A stretch of 64,000 nucleotides of DNA, taken from assembly GCA_018266435.1 (NCBI GenBank), contig JAFEAL010000005.1:310001-374000 (forward strand), in the 5' to 3' direction. The notes beneath the pieces were generated by a model. That model ran no database searches and was not told the origin of the DNA. It saw nothing but the letters and a program-made list of their open reading frames with translations. Position numbers and translations under genes: made by a program. Position 1 is the first letter of the stretch, and the number at the start of each line of letters is the position of its first letter. The stretch is from Bacteroidota bacterium. GTDB lineage: Bacteria; Bacteroidota; Bacteroidia; Cytophagales; Cyclobacteriaceae. This document shows, in pieces, positions 25,706-34,827 of this stretch.

Positions 25706-27409
25706 TCATTTTAAAGTCTCTTTCGTCTCACCACATTTCAGCATCTGTTCACCGAAATAAGGATTGCTGATTTCCTTTTCTGCGCTAATCCAAAAAGCGC
25801 CTTTGCTATCGAATGCCATTGGGCAGAATTGATAATAGGCGTGAATCCCCTCCACGCCAAATGTTTTGATCGAAGTGTAAAGTGCATCGGTCAATTGGGC
25901 GAAAGATGCCCGTTGTATTTCAATGTCTTTTGTGGCTTGGATCAACCTGACAGATTCTTTCATGCGCTTGAGTTGTTTCATCCACTTCATGTGCGTATCC
26001 CCATTTAGAAGAGACATATCCACTTTTTCTAAAGAAGAAGAAACCCCTTCGATTTTTTCAGACGCAGCTTTCGGGTCTGACGAAACAAAAGCATCTTTTA
26101 CTTTCAGGTATGGAGCAAGTAAGGCACGTAGCTGCTTTGCGAATTCAGGGTTTACAGAAATTGCTTTATTCATGTCTTGAGATTGTGAAACTGTTTGACT
26201 GACCATTTTCGTTGACCCGTGATTATGACCCGCCATCGGGTTTGCCCCCTTCTTCAGTACGATTTCGCTGTAAAGCAAATAGGCTCCAGTAACTACAATA
26301 GAATCACCTTCTTCAATGCCGCTGGTGATTTCAACCTTGTTAAAATTCTCCAAACCGGTTGTTACCATCTGAGCTTTGAATATTCCCTTACCCATTTTTT
26401 TATAAACGTGATTGCGATTTTGTTCACGGACTACGGCATCCGCTGGAAGTATAAGGGCTTTCTTTTCGGAGTGTTCGAAAACTATTTCAGCTTGCATGCC
26501 GGGAACAAATTGATAGTCGGGATTTGAAAGTGCAGCCCTCAGAACAAAGATTTGGCTGGCCTGCCGATATTCCGGAGAAAGAAAAATTACAGTGCTTTGA
26601 ATAGGGTGGTTTTCAAAGCCGTTTACATAAATAGTGACAGCGTCTTTCAATTTTATAAGTGAAGCCTCTCTTGGATATAATTCAGCTTCTACCCACAACC
26701 TGTTCAACTTTTCCAATCGATAAAGAGCGGCACCTTCCGTAACGTATTGTCCCTCCGATACCATAATCTCTGTGATGATGCCCGAGGCCGGAGCTACGAA
26801 TTGAATCTTTGGCGTGGTTATTTTTGAATCTGATAATGCCTTGATCTGTTCATCGGTCATCCCATACAACCATAGTTTCTTTTTTGCGGCTTCTATGTAG
26901 GATTGATAACGTTTGTTGTCAATTGATTTCGCTTGTTCAACAGCCAATAAAAACTCCTGCTGATAAGTAAGAAGTTGTTCGCTGTAGATTTCATAAATGA
27001 CTTGGCCTTTATTGATTGGTACACCCGTCTCTTTGATATAAAGTTTATCTAAGCGACCCGGAACACGCGTGCTGACTACTTCAGTCTGATTTTCATCCGC
27101 TTTAAGCTTTCCGTTTAGCAGAATACTGTTGCCTATGTTTTGGATGCTGACTCTCTGTACCGTCACATTGGCGAGTTCAATTTGGCTTTCGTTTAATGTA
27201 ACTTCCGATTTATCTCCTCCGGCTGATACAAGTACAAGATCCATTCCGCAAATAGGGCATGACCCTGGTTTGTCCTGTACAATTTGCGGATGCATAGGGC
27301 AAGTATATGTCTGCTTTTTTTCAGCGGTTGTGCTCTTATCTTTTTTCAAATTGCAAGCTGACAGGCTCGCAACAAAAACGATAATTATATAATAGCTTAT
27401 CTTCTTCAT
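25706..27409 (-). CDS. cusB: CusB-type efflux adaptor with N-terminal HMBD and C-terminal DUF3347
   Basis: This 567-residue lipoprotein (lipobox ASLSACNLK, Cys about 19) is the periplasmic adaptor of a Cu/Ag RND pump. Residues 35-60 are a heavy-metal-binding domain (CPMHPQIVQ, CPICGMDLV). The adaptor core follows (RVPGRLDKLYIKETGVPINK, FVAPASGIITEIMVSEGQYV). From about residue 415 a DUF3347 domain is fused, ending YYQFCPMAFDSKG and MLKCGETKETLK. Two separate metal-binding modules on one adaptor suggest capture of periplasmic ions for delivery to the pump. It is five bases from the second adaptor gene. Confidence 0.92.
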   Translation of the reverse strand: MKKISYYIIIVFVASLSACNLKKDKSTTAEKKQTYTCPMHPQIVQDKPGSCPICGMDLVLVSAGGDKSEVTLNESQIELANVTVQRVSIQNIGNSILLNGKLKADENQTEVVSTRVPGRLDKLYIKETGVPINKGQVIYEIYSEQLLTYQQEFLLAVEQAKSIDNKRYQSYIEAAKKKLWLYGMTDEQIKALSDSKITTPKIQFVAPASGIITEIMVSEGQYVTEGAALYRLEKLNRLWVEAELYPREASLIKLKDAVTIYVNGFENHPIQSTVIFLSPEYRQASQIFVLRAALSNPDYQFVPGMQAEIVFEHSEKKALILPADAVVREQNRNHVYKKMGKGIFKAQMVTTGLENFNKVEITSGIEEGDSIVVTGAYLLYSEIVLKKGANPMAGHNHGSTKMVSQTVSQSQDMNKAISVNPEFAKQLRALLAPYLKVKDAFVSSDPKAASEKIEGVSSSLEKVDMSLLNGDTHMKWMKQLKRMKESVRLIQATKDIEIQRASFAQLTDALYTSIKTFGVEGIHAYYQFCPMAFDSKGAFWISAEKEISNPYFGEQMLKCGETKETLK

Positions 27410-27414
27410 GGCGC

Positions 27415-28743
27415 TTATGGGTTCATCACTTTTATAAAACTTTCGCTGTCCACCAGATATTGAGCATTGGCCGCGATCTCCGATGACTCATCAAGACCTT
27501 CTTTAAGTTCAATCCAACCATCAGACTCCAAGCCTGTTTTTACTTTGAAAGGTGCAAACGTTCCTTTGGTCTTTATAAAAACTATTTGCTGAACACCCAA
27601 ATCAAGTAAGGCAACCTTCGGTATCCATAATGCTGGAGCTTCGGAGCGGTTTAGTTTCCCTGTTACCAATTGGCCTACGCGTAGCGTGTTCCTGCTATCA
27701 TTTAAGTAGGCACGCACTTGCAGGAACTGCTTACCCTCACCAAAGAATGGTTGTATAAAATCAACTCGCGCAGCGATAGTTTGATCCAACCCATTCACCT
27801 GCAATTCTATCGGGTCTCCTCTGCGAATTTGTTTTCCCTCGCTAGCGGAGAAATAAAGCTCTGCCCACAGGCGAGTACCGTCTACAACGTTAAAGACGCT
27901 TTGCCCTGCTGTAACATACGTCCCTTCGCGAATGCTAAATTGAGAACCCTGAGTTGGAGTAGAGGCAGAAGGGCTCATTCCACTTGCTGATTGCATTCCC
28001 CCATTAGGCTTTTTATTCGCCCCTCCGTTCATGGACGAAGGTTGGATTGAATTTGTTGAGATCAATGGAGCAGAAGAAGTTGTTGATTCAACTATGTACC
28101 CTGAATAGGGGCTGAGTATTGCGATGGAGTAACTCTCTTTTCCATTTGAAATTACCTGTTCAATCTGGTCTGTCGTGAGTCCTAGGAGTCGTAGTTTTTC
28201 TTTGGTTGCATTGACAATTTCATTGTCTTCCTTGTTCTCATGAACAACATAAAGCAACTCTCTTTGAGCAGTAACAATCTCAGGGCTATATATCTCCATA
28301 ATAACCTGGCCCTTTCTTACAGGTTGGTAATTGGATTTCAGATACAATTTTTCAATTCTTCCAGCAAACCGAACTGGCACTGAATAAGTCTTGCGGGTAT
28401 CATAACTGATTATTCCGTCTGCCCTCGCTGTAGTTGACAATGTCTTTAGCGTAGGGTGAATCGTTTGAATAGAAGCAACCACTGAAGAATTGGTCGGTTT
28501 GGCCAACGTTTTAATGTCTTCGGTAATTATCGTTTGGCTCTCACCGTTTGACTTTTTAACCAAGTCCATTCCGCAAATCGGGCATGTTCCGGGTTTATCT
28601 TGTAAAACTTGCGGATGCATAGAACAGGTGTACTCATCATGTTCATGTGCTTGCTGATCCTTGCTCTTATTGCATGCCGAGAGCAGTGCTATAAGCAGCA
28701 TTAAAGGAGTTAACTTGAGGAGCATCTTATTGACGTTTTTCAT
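27415..28743 (-). CDS. CusB-type efflux adaptor with N-terminal HMBD
   Basis: This 442-residue lipoprotein (start at ATG 28743, overlapping the TolC stop; the frame also allows an earlier start) has lipobox LLSAC (residues 20-24), a heavy-metal-binding domain at about 38-62 (CSMHPQVLQ, CPICGMDLV) and the adaptor core with AGRIEKLYLKSNYQPVRKGQ and LSPYSGYIV. Around residues 230-275 there is a long Ser/Met/Gly-rich insert (SSMNGGANKKPNGGMQSASG) that most adaptors lack. It is one of two adaptors encoded in tandem for one pump. Confidence 0.9.
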   Translation of the reverse strand: MKNVNKMLLKLTPLMLLIALLSACNKSKDQQAHEHDEYTCSMHPQVLQDKPGTCPICGMDLVKKSNGESQTIITEDIKTLAKPTNSSVVASIQTIHPTLKTLSTTARADGIISYDTRKTYSVPVRFAGRIEKLYLKSNYQPVRKGQVIMEIYSPEIVTAQRELLYVVHENKEDNEIVNATKEKLRLLGLTTDQIEQVISNGKESYSIAILSPYSGYIVESTTSSAPLISTNSIQPSSMNGGANKKPNGGMQSASGMSPSASTPTQGSQFSIREGTYVTAGQSVFNVVDGTRLWAELYFSASEGKQIRRGDPIELQVNGLDQTIAARVDFIQPFFGEGKQFLQVRAYLNDSRNTLRVGQLVTGKLNRSEAPALWIPKVALLDLGVQQIVFIKTKGTFAPFKVKTGLESDGWIELKEGLDESSEIAANAQYLVDSESFIKVMNP

Positions 28744-28744
28744 T

Positions 28745-29995
28745 TTACTTCTCCAATAGTTTCTCATAATAGACCACTGTTTCGTAATACCTTTTCAAAG
28801 TGTCGAGGTATTGTGACTGTGACATGATTAATGTTTCGTATGCGTCTATCACGATGTACAATTCCTCCTTATTCTCTTCATAAGCGAGCATCAGCGTTTC
28901 ATAGTTTTTACGAAGCACCGGGATAATCTTTTTCTCATAATTGTTAACTTGCTGGTTCAGCGTGTTGATTTCATTCACCATTCCTGATGTCATCCCCTGC
29001 AACTCGTTTAGAATTGATTCTCTTTCCCGCTTCATTGATTCGATCTGGCTGCCCATTCCCTTTATGTTGGATTTGTACATTTTGGATGACCATGGTGCGA
29101 TAGGTATTGAGATCATACCGAGTAACATGTACTGACTTGGCATCCCCGAACCTCTTGGGATCATGTGATTGTAATTAATCGTAAAATCAGGTCTGGCTTG
29201 GTATTTTTCTAGTGCCTGATTTAATCGCATTGATTGAATGCTTTTATCTATTCTTCTTACATCGCTTCGGCTCTGCGCCAGGATCGCAGTGTCAACAAGT
29301 TCAGGTACGAATTGTTGATATTGAATAGTTGTGTCGATGGAGAACCTAAGGTCTTTCGGGCGATTCATCAGTTGATTTAGCAGGATATTTTTTTGAATGA
29401 TTTCATTATCATTCATCAAAATCATATTCTGAACTTCCAATAATCTCCCTTCCGCCTTATAAATAGTTCCAAGCTTGGATTGGTTGTATGGGTAACGAAC
29501 CCTGCTTATCTTCAACACAAGCCGGATAATTTCTTCATTTTCTTGGAGGACTTTTTTCTTCTTTTCTAATACCAGCCATTGATAAAAAGCAGTTTTAGCC
29601 AAAGCCCTCAGCTCATTGTAAGTAAAAGTTTCGCTCGCCTTCTCGATACCCGCTTTAGAATTAAGATACGATTGGTTCGCGCGCAGTTTAGCAGGACTGG
29701 TAAACTTCTGCTGAACTGAAAGCATGATCTGACCTTTGTCTCTTTCATCGCCTATTTTTGCGCCAGGATAAGGAAACATCCAGGGGCCTCCACCTACTTC
29801 AGGAGCCATCAAGCTCTTTGCACCTGCGGCAAAATTGGTCATCGCTTCAGCCCGGAATCGGTAATCCTTCAGCATCGGATTATTTTCGTTAATTACCTGA
29901 AGGATACTGTCAAGTTTGAATGGTTGCTGAGCCTGTCCTTGCCAAGCCAGTAATATCGAGGCAGCAAGAATAAATATTTTAATGCTTGGTTTCAT
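28745..29995 (-). CDS. TolC-family outer-membrane efflux channel
   Basis: This 416-residue protein (ATG at 29995; earlier in-frame starts lie inside cusA) has a signal peptide ending QGQAQQP and two TolC-type repeats (INENNPMLKDYRFRAEAMTN, coiled-coil middle, second repeat from about IQSMRLNQALEKYQARPDF). It provides the outer-membrane duct for the CusBA pump encoded around it. Its 3' end overlaps the start of the next adaptor by two bases or less, indicating tight translational linkage. Confidence 0.9.
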   Translation of the reverse strand: MKPSIKIFILAASILLAWQGQAQQPFKLDSILQVINENNPMLKDYRFRAEAMTNFAAGAKSLMAPEVGGGPWMFPYPGAKIGDERDKGQIMLSVQQKFTSPAKLRANQSYLNSKAGIEKASETFTYNELRALAKTAFYQWLVLEKKKKVLQENEEIIRLVLKISRVRYPYNQSKLGTIYKAEGRLLEVQNMILMNDNEIIQKNILLNQLMNRPKDLRFSIDTTIQYQQFVPELVDTAILAQSRSDVRRIDKSIQSMRLNQALEKYQARPDFTINYNHMIPRGSGMPSQYMLLGMISIPIAPWSSKMYKSNIKGMGSQIESMKRERESILNELQGMTSGMVNEINTLNQQVNNYEKKIIPVLRKNYETLMLAYEENKEELYIVIDAYETLIMSQSQYLDTLKRYYETVVYYEKLLEK

Positions 29996-31925
29996 GGATT
30001 TCGAGTTTGCCGAATTTTCTGAGTTCATATTCTTTAGTCATTAGAAAAATAAGTGGGGTTACCAAAAGAATGTGCGTTGACGAAGTCAGTACTCCGCCAA
30101 TCATTGGAAGTACAATGGGTTGCATCACATCAGTGCCAACACCGGTAGCCCACAACACTGGAACAAGGCCGAACAAGGCGACTGATACCGTCATTAGTTT
30201 TGGTCTTAATCGTTTTGCCGCTCCTGCAATTACGGATTCTTTTAGTTCAGTGAGCGATATTGACTCACGGGAGTTGCCCTTCAATTCTACCAACTGTCGC
30301 ATGGCATCATTAAGGTATATCACCATCACAACCCCCGTTTCTACTGCAATTCCAAACAAGGCGATGAATCCAACCGCTACAGCAACGGAGAGATGGACGC
30401 CATAGAAGTAAATCATATAAGCTCCCCCGATAAGGGCAAAAGGAACTGTGATCAAACTAAAGAAGGCTTCACGAACAGAATTGAATGCGAAGTACAGCGA
30501 GAGGAATATAATAATTAGAACAATTGGAGCTATCAAAGTCAAAGTCTTCTTACTTCGAATTAAGTTTTCGTATTGCCCGCTCCACTCGAGGTAATAACCG
30601 TTTGGCAAACTTGTCAGCTCGCCATTGAGTTTGTCAATCGCTTCTTTTACGGTACTGCCAAGATCGCGGTCCCGAACATTGAACAGAATCGTGCCGCGGA
30701 GCATGGCATTCTCAGAGTTGATCATGGGAGGACCATCTTCGAAACGCAAGTCTGCTACAGCCGAGAGTGGTATTGTCCCTAATGCAGAAGTTTGAATTGG
30801 AATTCGATTGAGTTGATCCAAACTATTTCTATAGTCTTGTGGAAACCGGACATTTATTGAAAATCGTTGGCGGCCTTCGATGGTGCGGCTGATCGGGGTA
30901 CCTCCAATAGCAGACTCTACCATTATGTTTACATCATCAATGTTTAGTCCATATCGCCCGATTTCCTGACGCTTAATGTCCACCACCAAGTACTTGCCTC
31001 CTGTAATGGGCTCAACATATAAATCTTTTATTCCTGGTATTCCTTCAAGTGCCGTTTTAACTTTTTCTGAGATTGTGTAAATAGTGTCGAGTCTCTGGCC
31101 ATAGACTTTCACACCTACGTCCGTGCGAATGCCGGTCGCCAACATGTTGATTCGATTGATAATAGGTTGAGTCCATCCATTGACCACGCCTGGTATTTGA
31201 AGTTTAGCGTCTAATTCATTTATAATATCCTTTTTGGAAATACCCTTGCGCCATTCCGATTTTGGTTTTAGCATAATGATTGTCTCGATCATACTAATGG
31301 GCGAATTATCGGTTGCCGTGCTGGCGCGTCCTGCTTTGCCAAGCACTTTGTCAACCTCAGGTACCGAATGAATAATTTTATCCTGCACTTGCAAAATTCT
31401 TTTTACTTCAGCATTCGAAACATCAGGTAATGTGATCGGCATAAAAAGAATGGATTGTTCATCAAGGGGAGGCATGAATTCGGAACCCAGGCTAATGATA
31501 AGAGGAACACTGACTGCCAGTGCTGCTAAGTTGATGCCTATAGTTGTTTTTCTCCATTTCATGCACCACCGAATGACTGGCTCATAGATGTGTTCTAAGA
31601 CTCGGTTAATCGGATTTGTGTTTTCATCTTTAAACTTTCCTTTCATGAAAAATGAAATGAGCACAGGTGCCAGTGTTACTACAAGCAAGGCATCTACCAA
31701 CATGATAAAGGTCTTCGTATAGGCAAGCGGATGAAATAACTTCCCCTCCTGACCGGTTAACATGAATACCGGAAGAAAGGAGGTGATGATAATGATCGTA
31801 GAATAGAAAACACCTCTTGATACTTGCTTACTGGATTTTTCAATTATAGCGATACGCTCCTCTTCGGTTATCCAGGGTTCTTCTTTTTTACGTGAAAATA
31901 TTTTGGGGAATTTCATGGGTATCAA
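29979..31925 (-). CDS. cusA: CusA-type RND pump, C-terminal part (separate frame)
   Basis: This 648-residue ORF covers the pump from the TM4-TM5 loop onward: SRGVFYSTIIIITSFLPVFM, LTGQEGKLFHPLAYTKTFIM, the second porter domain, and the final helices. It begins at TTG 31925 or ATG 31916, just behind the TAA of the N-terminal part and in another frame. The frame is open across the gap (GKEIGQTLKLIPMKFPKIF continues), so a frameshift in one ancestral gene best explains the split. Whether the two pieces assemble is unknown. Confidence 0.82.
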   Translation of the reverse strand: MIPMKFPKIFSRKKEEPWITEEERIAIIEKSSKQVSRGVFYSTIIIITSFLPVFMLTGQEGKLFHPLAYTKTFIMLVDALLVVTLAPVLISFFMKGKFKDENTNPINRVLEHIYEPVIRWCMKWRKTTIGINLAALAVSVPLIISLGSEFMPPLDEQSILFMPITLPDVSNAEVKRILQVQDKIIHSVPEVDKVLGKAGRASTATDNSPISMIETIIMLKPKSEWRKGISKKDIINELDAKLQIPGVVNGWTQPIINRINMLATGIRTDVGVKVYGQRLDTIYTISEKVKTALEGIPGIKDLYVEPITGGKYLVVDIKRQEIGRYGLNIDDVNIMVESAIGGTPISRTIEGRQRFSINVRFPQDYRNSLDQLNRIPIQTSALGTIPLSAVADLRFEDGPPMINSENAMLRGTILFNVRDRDLGSTVKEAIDKLNGELTSLPNGYYLEWSGQYENLIRSKKTLTLIAPIVLIIIFLSLYFAFNSVREAFFSLITVPFALIGGAYMIYFYGVHLSVAVAVGFIALFGIAVETGVVMVIYLNDAMRQLVELKGNSRESISLTELKESVIAGAAKRLRPKLMTVSVALFGLVPVLWATGVGTDVMQPIVLPMIGGVLTSSTHILLVTPLIFLMTKEYELRKFGKLEIHETKH

Positions 31926-31927
31926 TT

Positions 31928-33220
31928 TTAAAGTTTGCCCGATTTCTTTGCCATTTCTTCTGCATACCTGTGCGAGAGATGCTTGTAAGCATTTTCAGAC
32001 ATGATGATGCCATTATCTACAATTACACCGATCGCAAGTGCAATGCCAGTAAGTGACATAATATTGGAGGAGATGTTAAAGGCGTTCAGAAGTATAAAGG
32101 CAGTAGCAAGGGTAATGGGTATTTGAATGATAATGCTAAGTGCGCTTCGCCAGTGAAACAGAAAAATGATTACTACCAATGACACGACTATCATTTCCTC
32201 AATAAGTGTCTCTTTGATTGAAGAGACTGATTCTTCAATCAATTCACTGCGATCATACGCAAGATTGAATTTCATTCCTTCCGGGAAGCCTTTCGCTACT
32301 TCTAACATTTTCTTTTTTACTTTCTTGATCACTTCATCAGCATTCTCACCATACCGCATCACAACGATGCCGCCCACCGCTTCACCTTCTCCACTGACAT
32401 CAAATATTCCAAGTCGTAATTGTCCGGTCATTTGTACCGTTGCAACATCTTTGATTGTTATGGGAATTGAATTCACAGTCTTCAATGGAATCATTTCAAT
32501 CGCTTCTACATTTTTGATATACCCTGTTGTCTTGATCACATACCCGATATCGTTCAGTTCAAACTTTCTTCCACCCGCCTCATTATTATTGGAGCGAATA
32601 GCCTGAATCACTTGTGGAACAGAAAGACCATAGTAAGTGAGTTTATTGGGATTGACGGTTACCTGATATTGTTTTTCGAAACCTCCGAAAGAAGCTACTT
32701 CAGCTACACCAGGAACATTTTGCAATCCAAACTTTATATACCAATCCTGAATAGCACGCTGCTCTCCGAGATCCATGCCGGGAGCCTGTAATGTGTACCA
32801 AAGAATATGGCCAACTCCTGTTCCATCAGGACCGATCGTTGGAACGACACCTTCAGGTAATAATCTGGAGGCATAGTTCAAACGCTCAAGAACCCGCTGA
32901 CGCGCCCAGTAAACATCGACATCGTCTTCAAAGATGACGTACACGAAGCTCATCCCAAACATGGAAGTGCCCCGAACATATTTGATTCTTGGCAAGGCTT
33001 GGAGATTTGTAACCAATGGGTAGGTAACTTGGTCTTCCATGATTTGCGGACTCCGGCCCATCCATTCTGTGAATACGATCACCTGGTTTTCGGAGAGATC
33101 AGGAATAGCATCAATCTTATTCACCTGAACTGAATGCAGCCCCCAACCAAACAGTCCTGCTGCGATCAACAGAACAATGAATCGATTATGTATCGAATAT
33201 GAAATGAGTTTTTCAATCAT
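31928..33220 (-). CDS. cusA: CusA-type RND pump, N-terminal part
   Basis: This 430-residue ORF (start MIEKLISYSIHNRFIVLL at ATG 33220; the ORF allows a longer start without support) contains TM1, the first porter domain (GRSPQIMEDQVTYPLVTN, GTSMFGMSFVYVIFEDDVDV) and helices 2-4 ending IGVIVDNGIIMSENAYKHLS, then stops after AEEMAKKSGKL. The full family length is about 1040 residues, so it is incomplete on its own. The stop falls in the cytoplasmic loop after TM4. Confidence 0.85.
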   Translation of the reverse strand: MIEKLISYSIHNRFIVLLIAAGLFGWGLHSVQVNKIDAIPDLSENQVIVFTEWMGRSPQIMEDQVTYPLVTNLQALPRIKYVRGTSMFGMSFVYVIFEDDVDVYWARQRVLERLNYASRLLPEGVVPTIGPDGTGVGHILWYTLQAPGMDLGEQRAIQDWYIKFGLQNVPGVAEVASFGGFEKQYQVTVNPNKLTYYGLSVPQVIQAIRSNNNEAGGRKFELNDIGYVIKTTGYIKNVEAIEMIPLKTVNSIPITIKDVATVQMTGQLRLGIFDVSGEGEAVGGIVVMRYGENADEVIKKVKKKMLEVAKGFPEGMKFNLAYDRSELIEESVSSIKETLIEEMIVVSLVVIIFLFHWRSALSIIIQIPITLATAFILLNAFNISSNIMSLTGIALAIGVIVDNGIIMSENAYKHLSHRYAEEMAKKSGKL

Positions 33221-33315
33221 GACAAAAGAAAGTAAAGTGAAATACCTTTGAGAAAAAGGATCAAATGGGAGCAAAGAGTCTAAGCTATAGCCGAAGGCTA
33301 AAACGACATAAGTCC

Positions 33316-33338
33316 ATTCTTATCTTTAAAATAAGAAT
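33316..33338. promoter_or_regulatory. Inverted repeat upstream of cusA, possible operator
   Basis: ATTCTTAT (33316-33323) and ATAAGAAT (33331-33338) are a perfect 8-base inverted repeat around CTTTAAA. It lies between the HYC_CC_PP gene and cusA, about 96 bases upstream of the cusA start. It may be an operator for a copper-responsive regulator, but no regulator gene is seen close by. Confidence 0.4.
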
Positions 33339-33363
33339 CAACTTATTTTGCTCCTGAAAAAAA

Positions 33364-33789
33364 TCAGATGAGAAATGACTGAACGAGTATGGTAATGTCC
33401 CGTTCTATTAATGGTGGTTTATAATTGACGAATTGAACGCGCGCTAAATCTGCGCAAGCATTCATGTCGTCAACAATCTTGACCAAAGGGAGAGAAATGT
33501 ATTGAGAATCTTTAACAATTACCTTCTCCGCGATTTTGGATGCGTATTTATCAGAACCAATTAAAAGGGTGGCATCTTCACAGCAGCCTTTATGACTAAT
33601 TGAGGAATGGCTTGCGTTTCTACTGTGATCACATGCGCTGTCTCGCATTTCACATGACCGGGCTTTACCAAAAAAAGCAATGTTCTCGATTTCTCCGCCA
33701 CAAATATGGAGACTAACCGAGTGGCTGATTGAGGACGCCAACACGAATATCGCCAGTAGGCCAGTTAATATGGTGCGCAGGGTTTTCAA
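33364..33789 (-). CDS. HYC_CC_PP family protein
   Basis: This 141-residue protein starts at a TTG (33789) with a signal peptide (LAIFVLASSISHSVS). The family-defining residues appear in order: LHICGGEIE, then a Cys/His-rich stretch (CEMRDSACDHSRN), GCCEDATL, and YKPPLIERDI near the end. The family is common in Bacteroidota beside copper efflux genes and is probably an envelope metal-binding protein; its function is not established. It is the first gene of the copper run. Confidence 0.85.
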   Translation of the reverse strand: MKTLRTILTGLLAIFVLASSISHSVSLHICGGEIENIAFFGKARSCEMRDSACDHSRNASHSSISHKGCCEDATLLIGSDKYASKIAEKVIVKDSQYISLPLVKIVDDMNACADLARVQFVNYKPPLIERDITILVQSFLI

Positions 33790-33849
33790 GTGATTTGTAA
33801 ATATACGCGAAAATCCGGGTTTTGGTTCTTACAAAATTGTGGCAAAAAG

Positions 33850-33933
33850 TTACAGAGTAATAGAATGCCAGATGCGGGCATCAAATATTCCTCCTAAAAA
33901 TGCTAGTTTAATGGCATAACCGGATTGGATGGC
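33850..33933 (-). pseudogene. Possible coding remnant
   Basis: One frame reads AIQSGYAIKLAFLGGIFDAR followed by IWHSITL and a stop. It looks like the end of a membrane protein and lies on the same strand just beyond the HMA-MauE remnant, so it may be a displaced tail of that gene. The identification is weak. Confidence 0.25.
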
Positions 33934-34010
33934 CAATTGCTATAGACGCTATAAAACCTAATTCCGGGGAATACGGTCGTAAAATTGAGAAATTCCTTAA
34001 GAATGATCCT

Positions 34011-34053
34011 TAGAGATGCCCAACTTACCGCTTGCCAGCAAATTGCCGGGTAT
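34011..34053. repeat. 43-bp repeat, copy A
   Basis: Forty of 43 bases match 53736-53778. On the minus strand the shared part includes codons RQFAGKR and a stop, which at the other copy are the true end of the lipoprotein gene at 53750-54274. Here they abut the decayed HMA-MauE gene, so this is a transplanted gene end. Confidence 0.75.
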
Positions 34054-34552
34054 TCATATAAATGAATAAATTATATACCAAACCCCTGAACCGCTTTTCA
34101 ATAACATCGTACAACTATCGGCAAAACCGCGCAGATTCAACAGTTTGAAGAAAGAGAACACCAGAAAGAACCCGGCCATGAAATTGTTCATGAACATCAT
34201 GCCGAAAAATTCCTTTGTGTGCAGACGAGATCGTTGCCACGACTGTAATAAACGCAAAAATCAAAAGAATGGGCTTGTATGTTTCAAACCACGACCTTTC
34301 ACTTTCCTCTGCTGTTGCGTGATGGTGATAACTGTGATCAGTTGCATCCTCTTTAATAATATATTTTGTGTTTCGCCCAATGGTATCTTGCAGTTCATCG
34401 AGGGAGAGATGGCGCTGCATTGAAATGATCGCCTTTTGCCCCTCCAGTTTAACCTCTGCCGAAGTGATTTCCGGATTCAGAAGGAGTTGGTGTTTTACCT
34501 TTGCAACACAGCCTTCGCACGTAATTCCTTCTACTGTATAAGAATGAGTCAT
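34054..34552 (-). pseudogene. HMA-MauE/DoxX-like heavy-metal transport gene, frameshifted
   Basis: The first 145-residue frame begins with a good HMA domain (TVEGITCEGCVAKVKHQLLL, MxCxGC pattern) and a transmembrane segment (YKPILLIFAFITVVATISS), then shifts frame. The overlapping frame continues the expected protein (FMNNFMAGFFLVFSFFKLLN, then LRGFADS) and is broken again by at least two more shifts before ending near 34054. The intact family joins an HMA domain to a MauE/DoxX-like membrane domain, so this copper protein is no longer made in full. The 43-bp repeat follows directly. Confidence 0.8.
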
Positions 34553-34695
34553 TTTAAATTTTCATTTGTCTCTTAAAGTAACGCAAACAGTTAAAAAAAG
34601 TGCTTACAAAATTCTTGAAAAGAATTACGCTTTAACAAGAAACCAAAGAGCCAGGTCAACGATTTTGCCAACCCGGGCTCATTGGAGTTTGTTCC

Positions 34696-34783
34696 TTACA
34701 AAGCTGAAATATGAATGACTTGTGTTCCCTTCTTAAACACTTGCCCTTTTTCTTCAATGAATTTTTGCTGCAACTCTGGTGTG
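34696..34783 (-). pseudogene. Duplicated 3' end of the LPP20/ARPP-1 gene
   Basis: These 88 bases match 38531-38618, the end of the intact gene at 38531-40480, at all but about four positions, and still encode TPELQQKFIEEKGQVFKKG and the final TQVIHISAL plus stop. Similarity ends abruptly on the 5' side. It is a fragment left by duplication, deletion or recombination, 44 bases from the end of the multicopper oxidase gene. Confidence 0.85.
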
Positions 34784-34827
34784 CGGATGACTTTCTTTCC
34801 TCTTTTCAGTTTCCATCATTACATCAA

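Noticed and set aside
31900-31960. Programmed frameshift in cusA
   Set aside because: I looked for a slippery heptamer near the break and saw none of the X XXY YYZ type; a simple mutation or coupling fits better.
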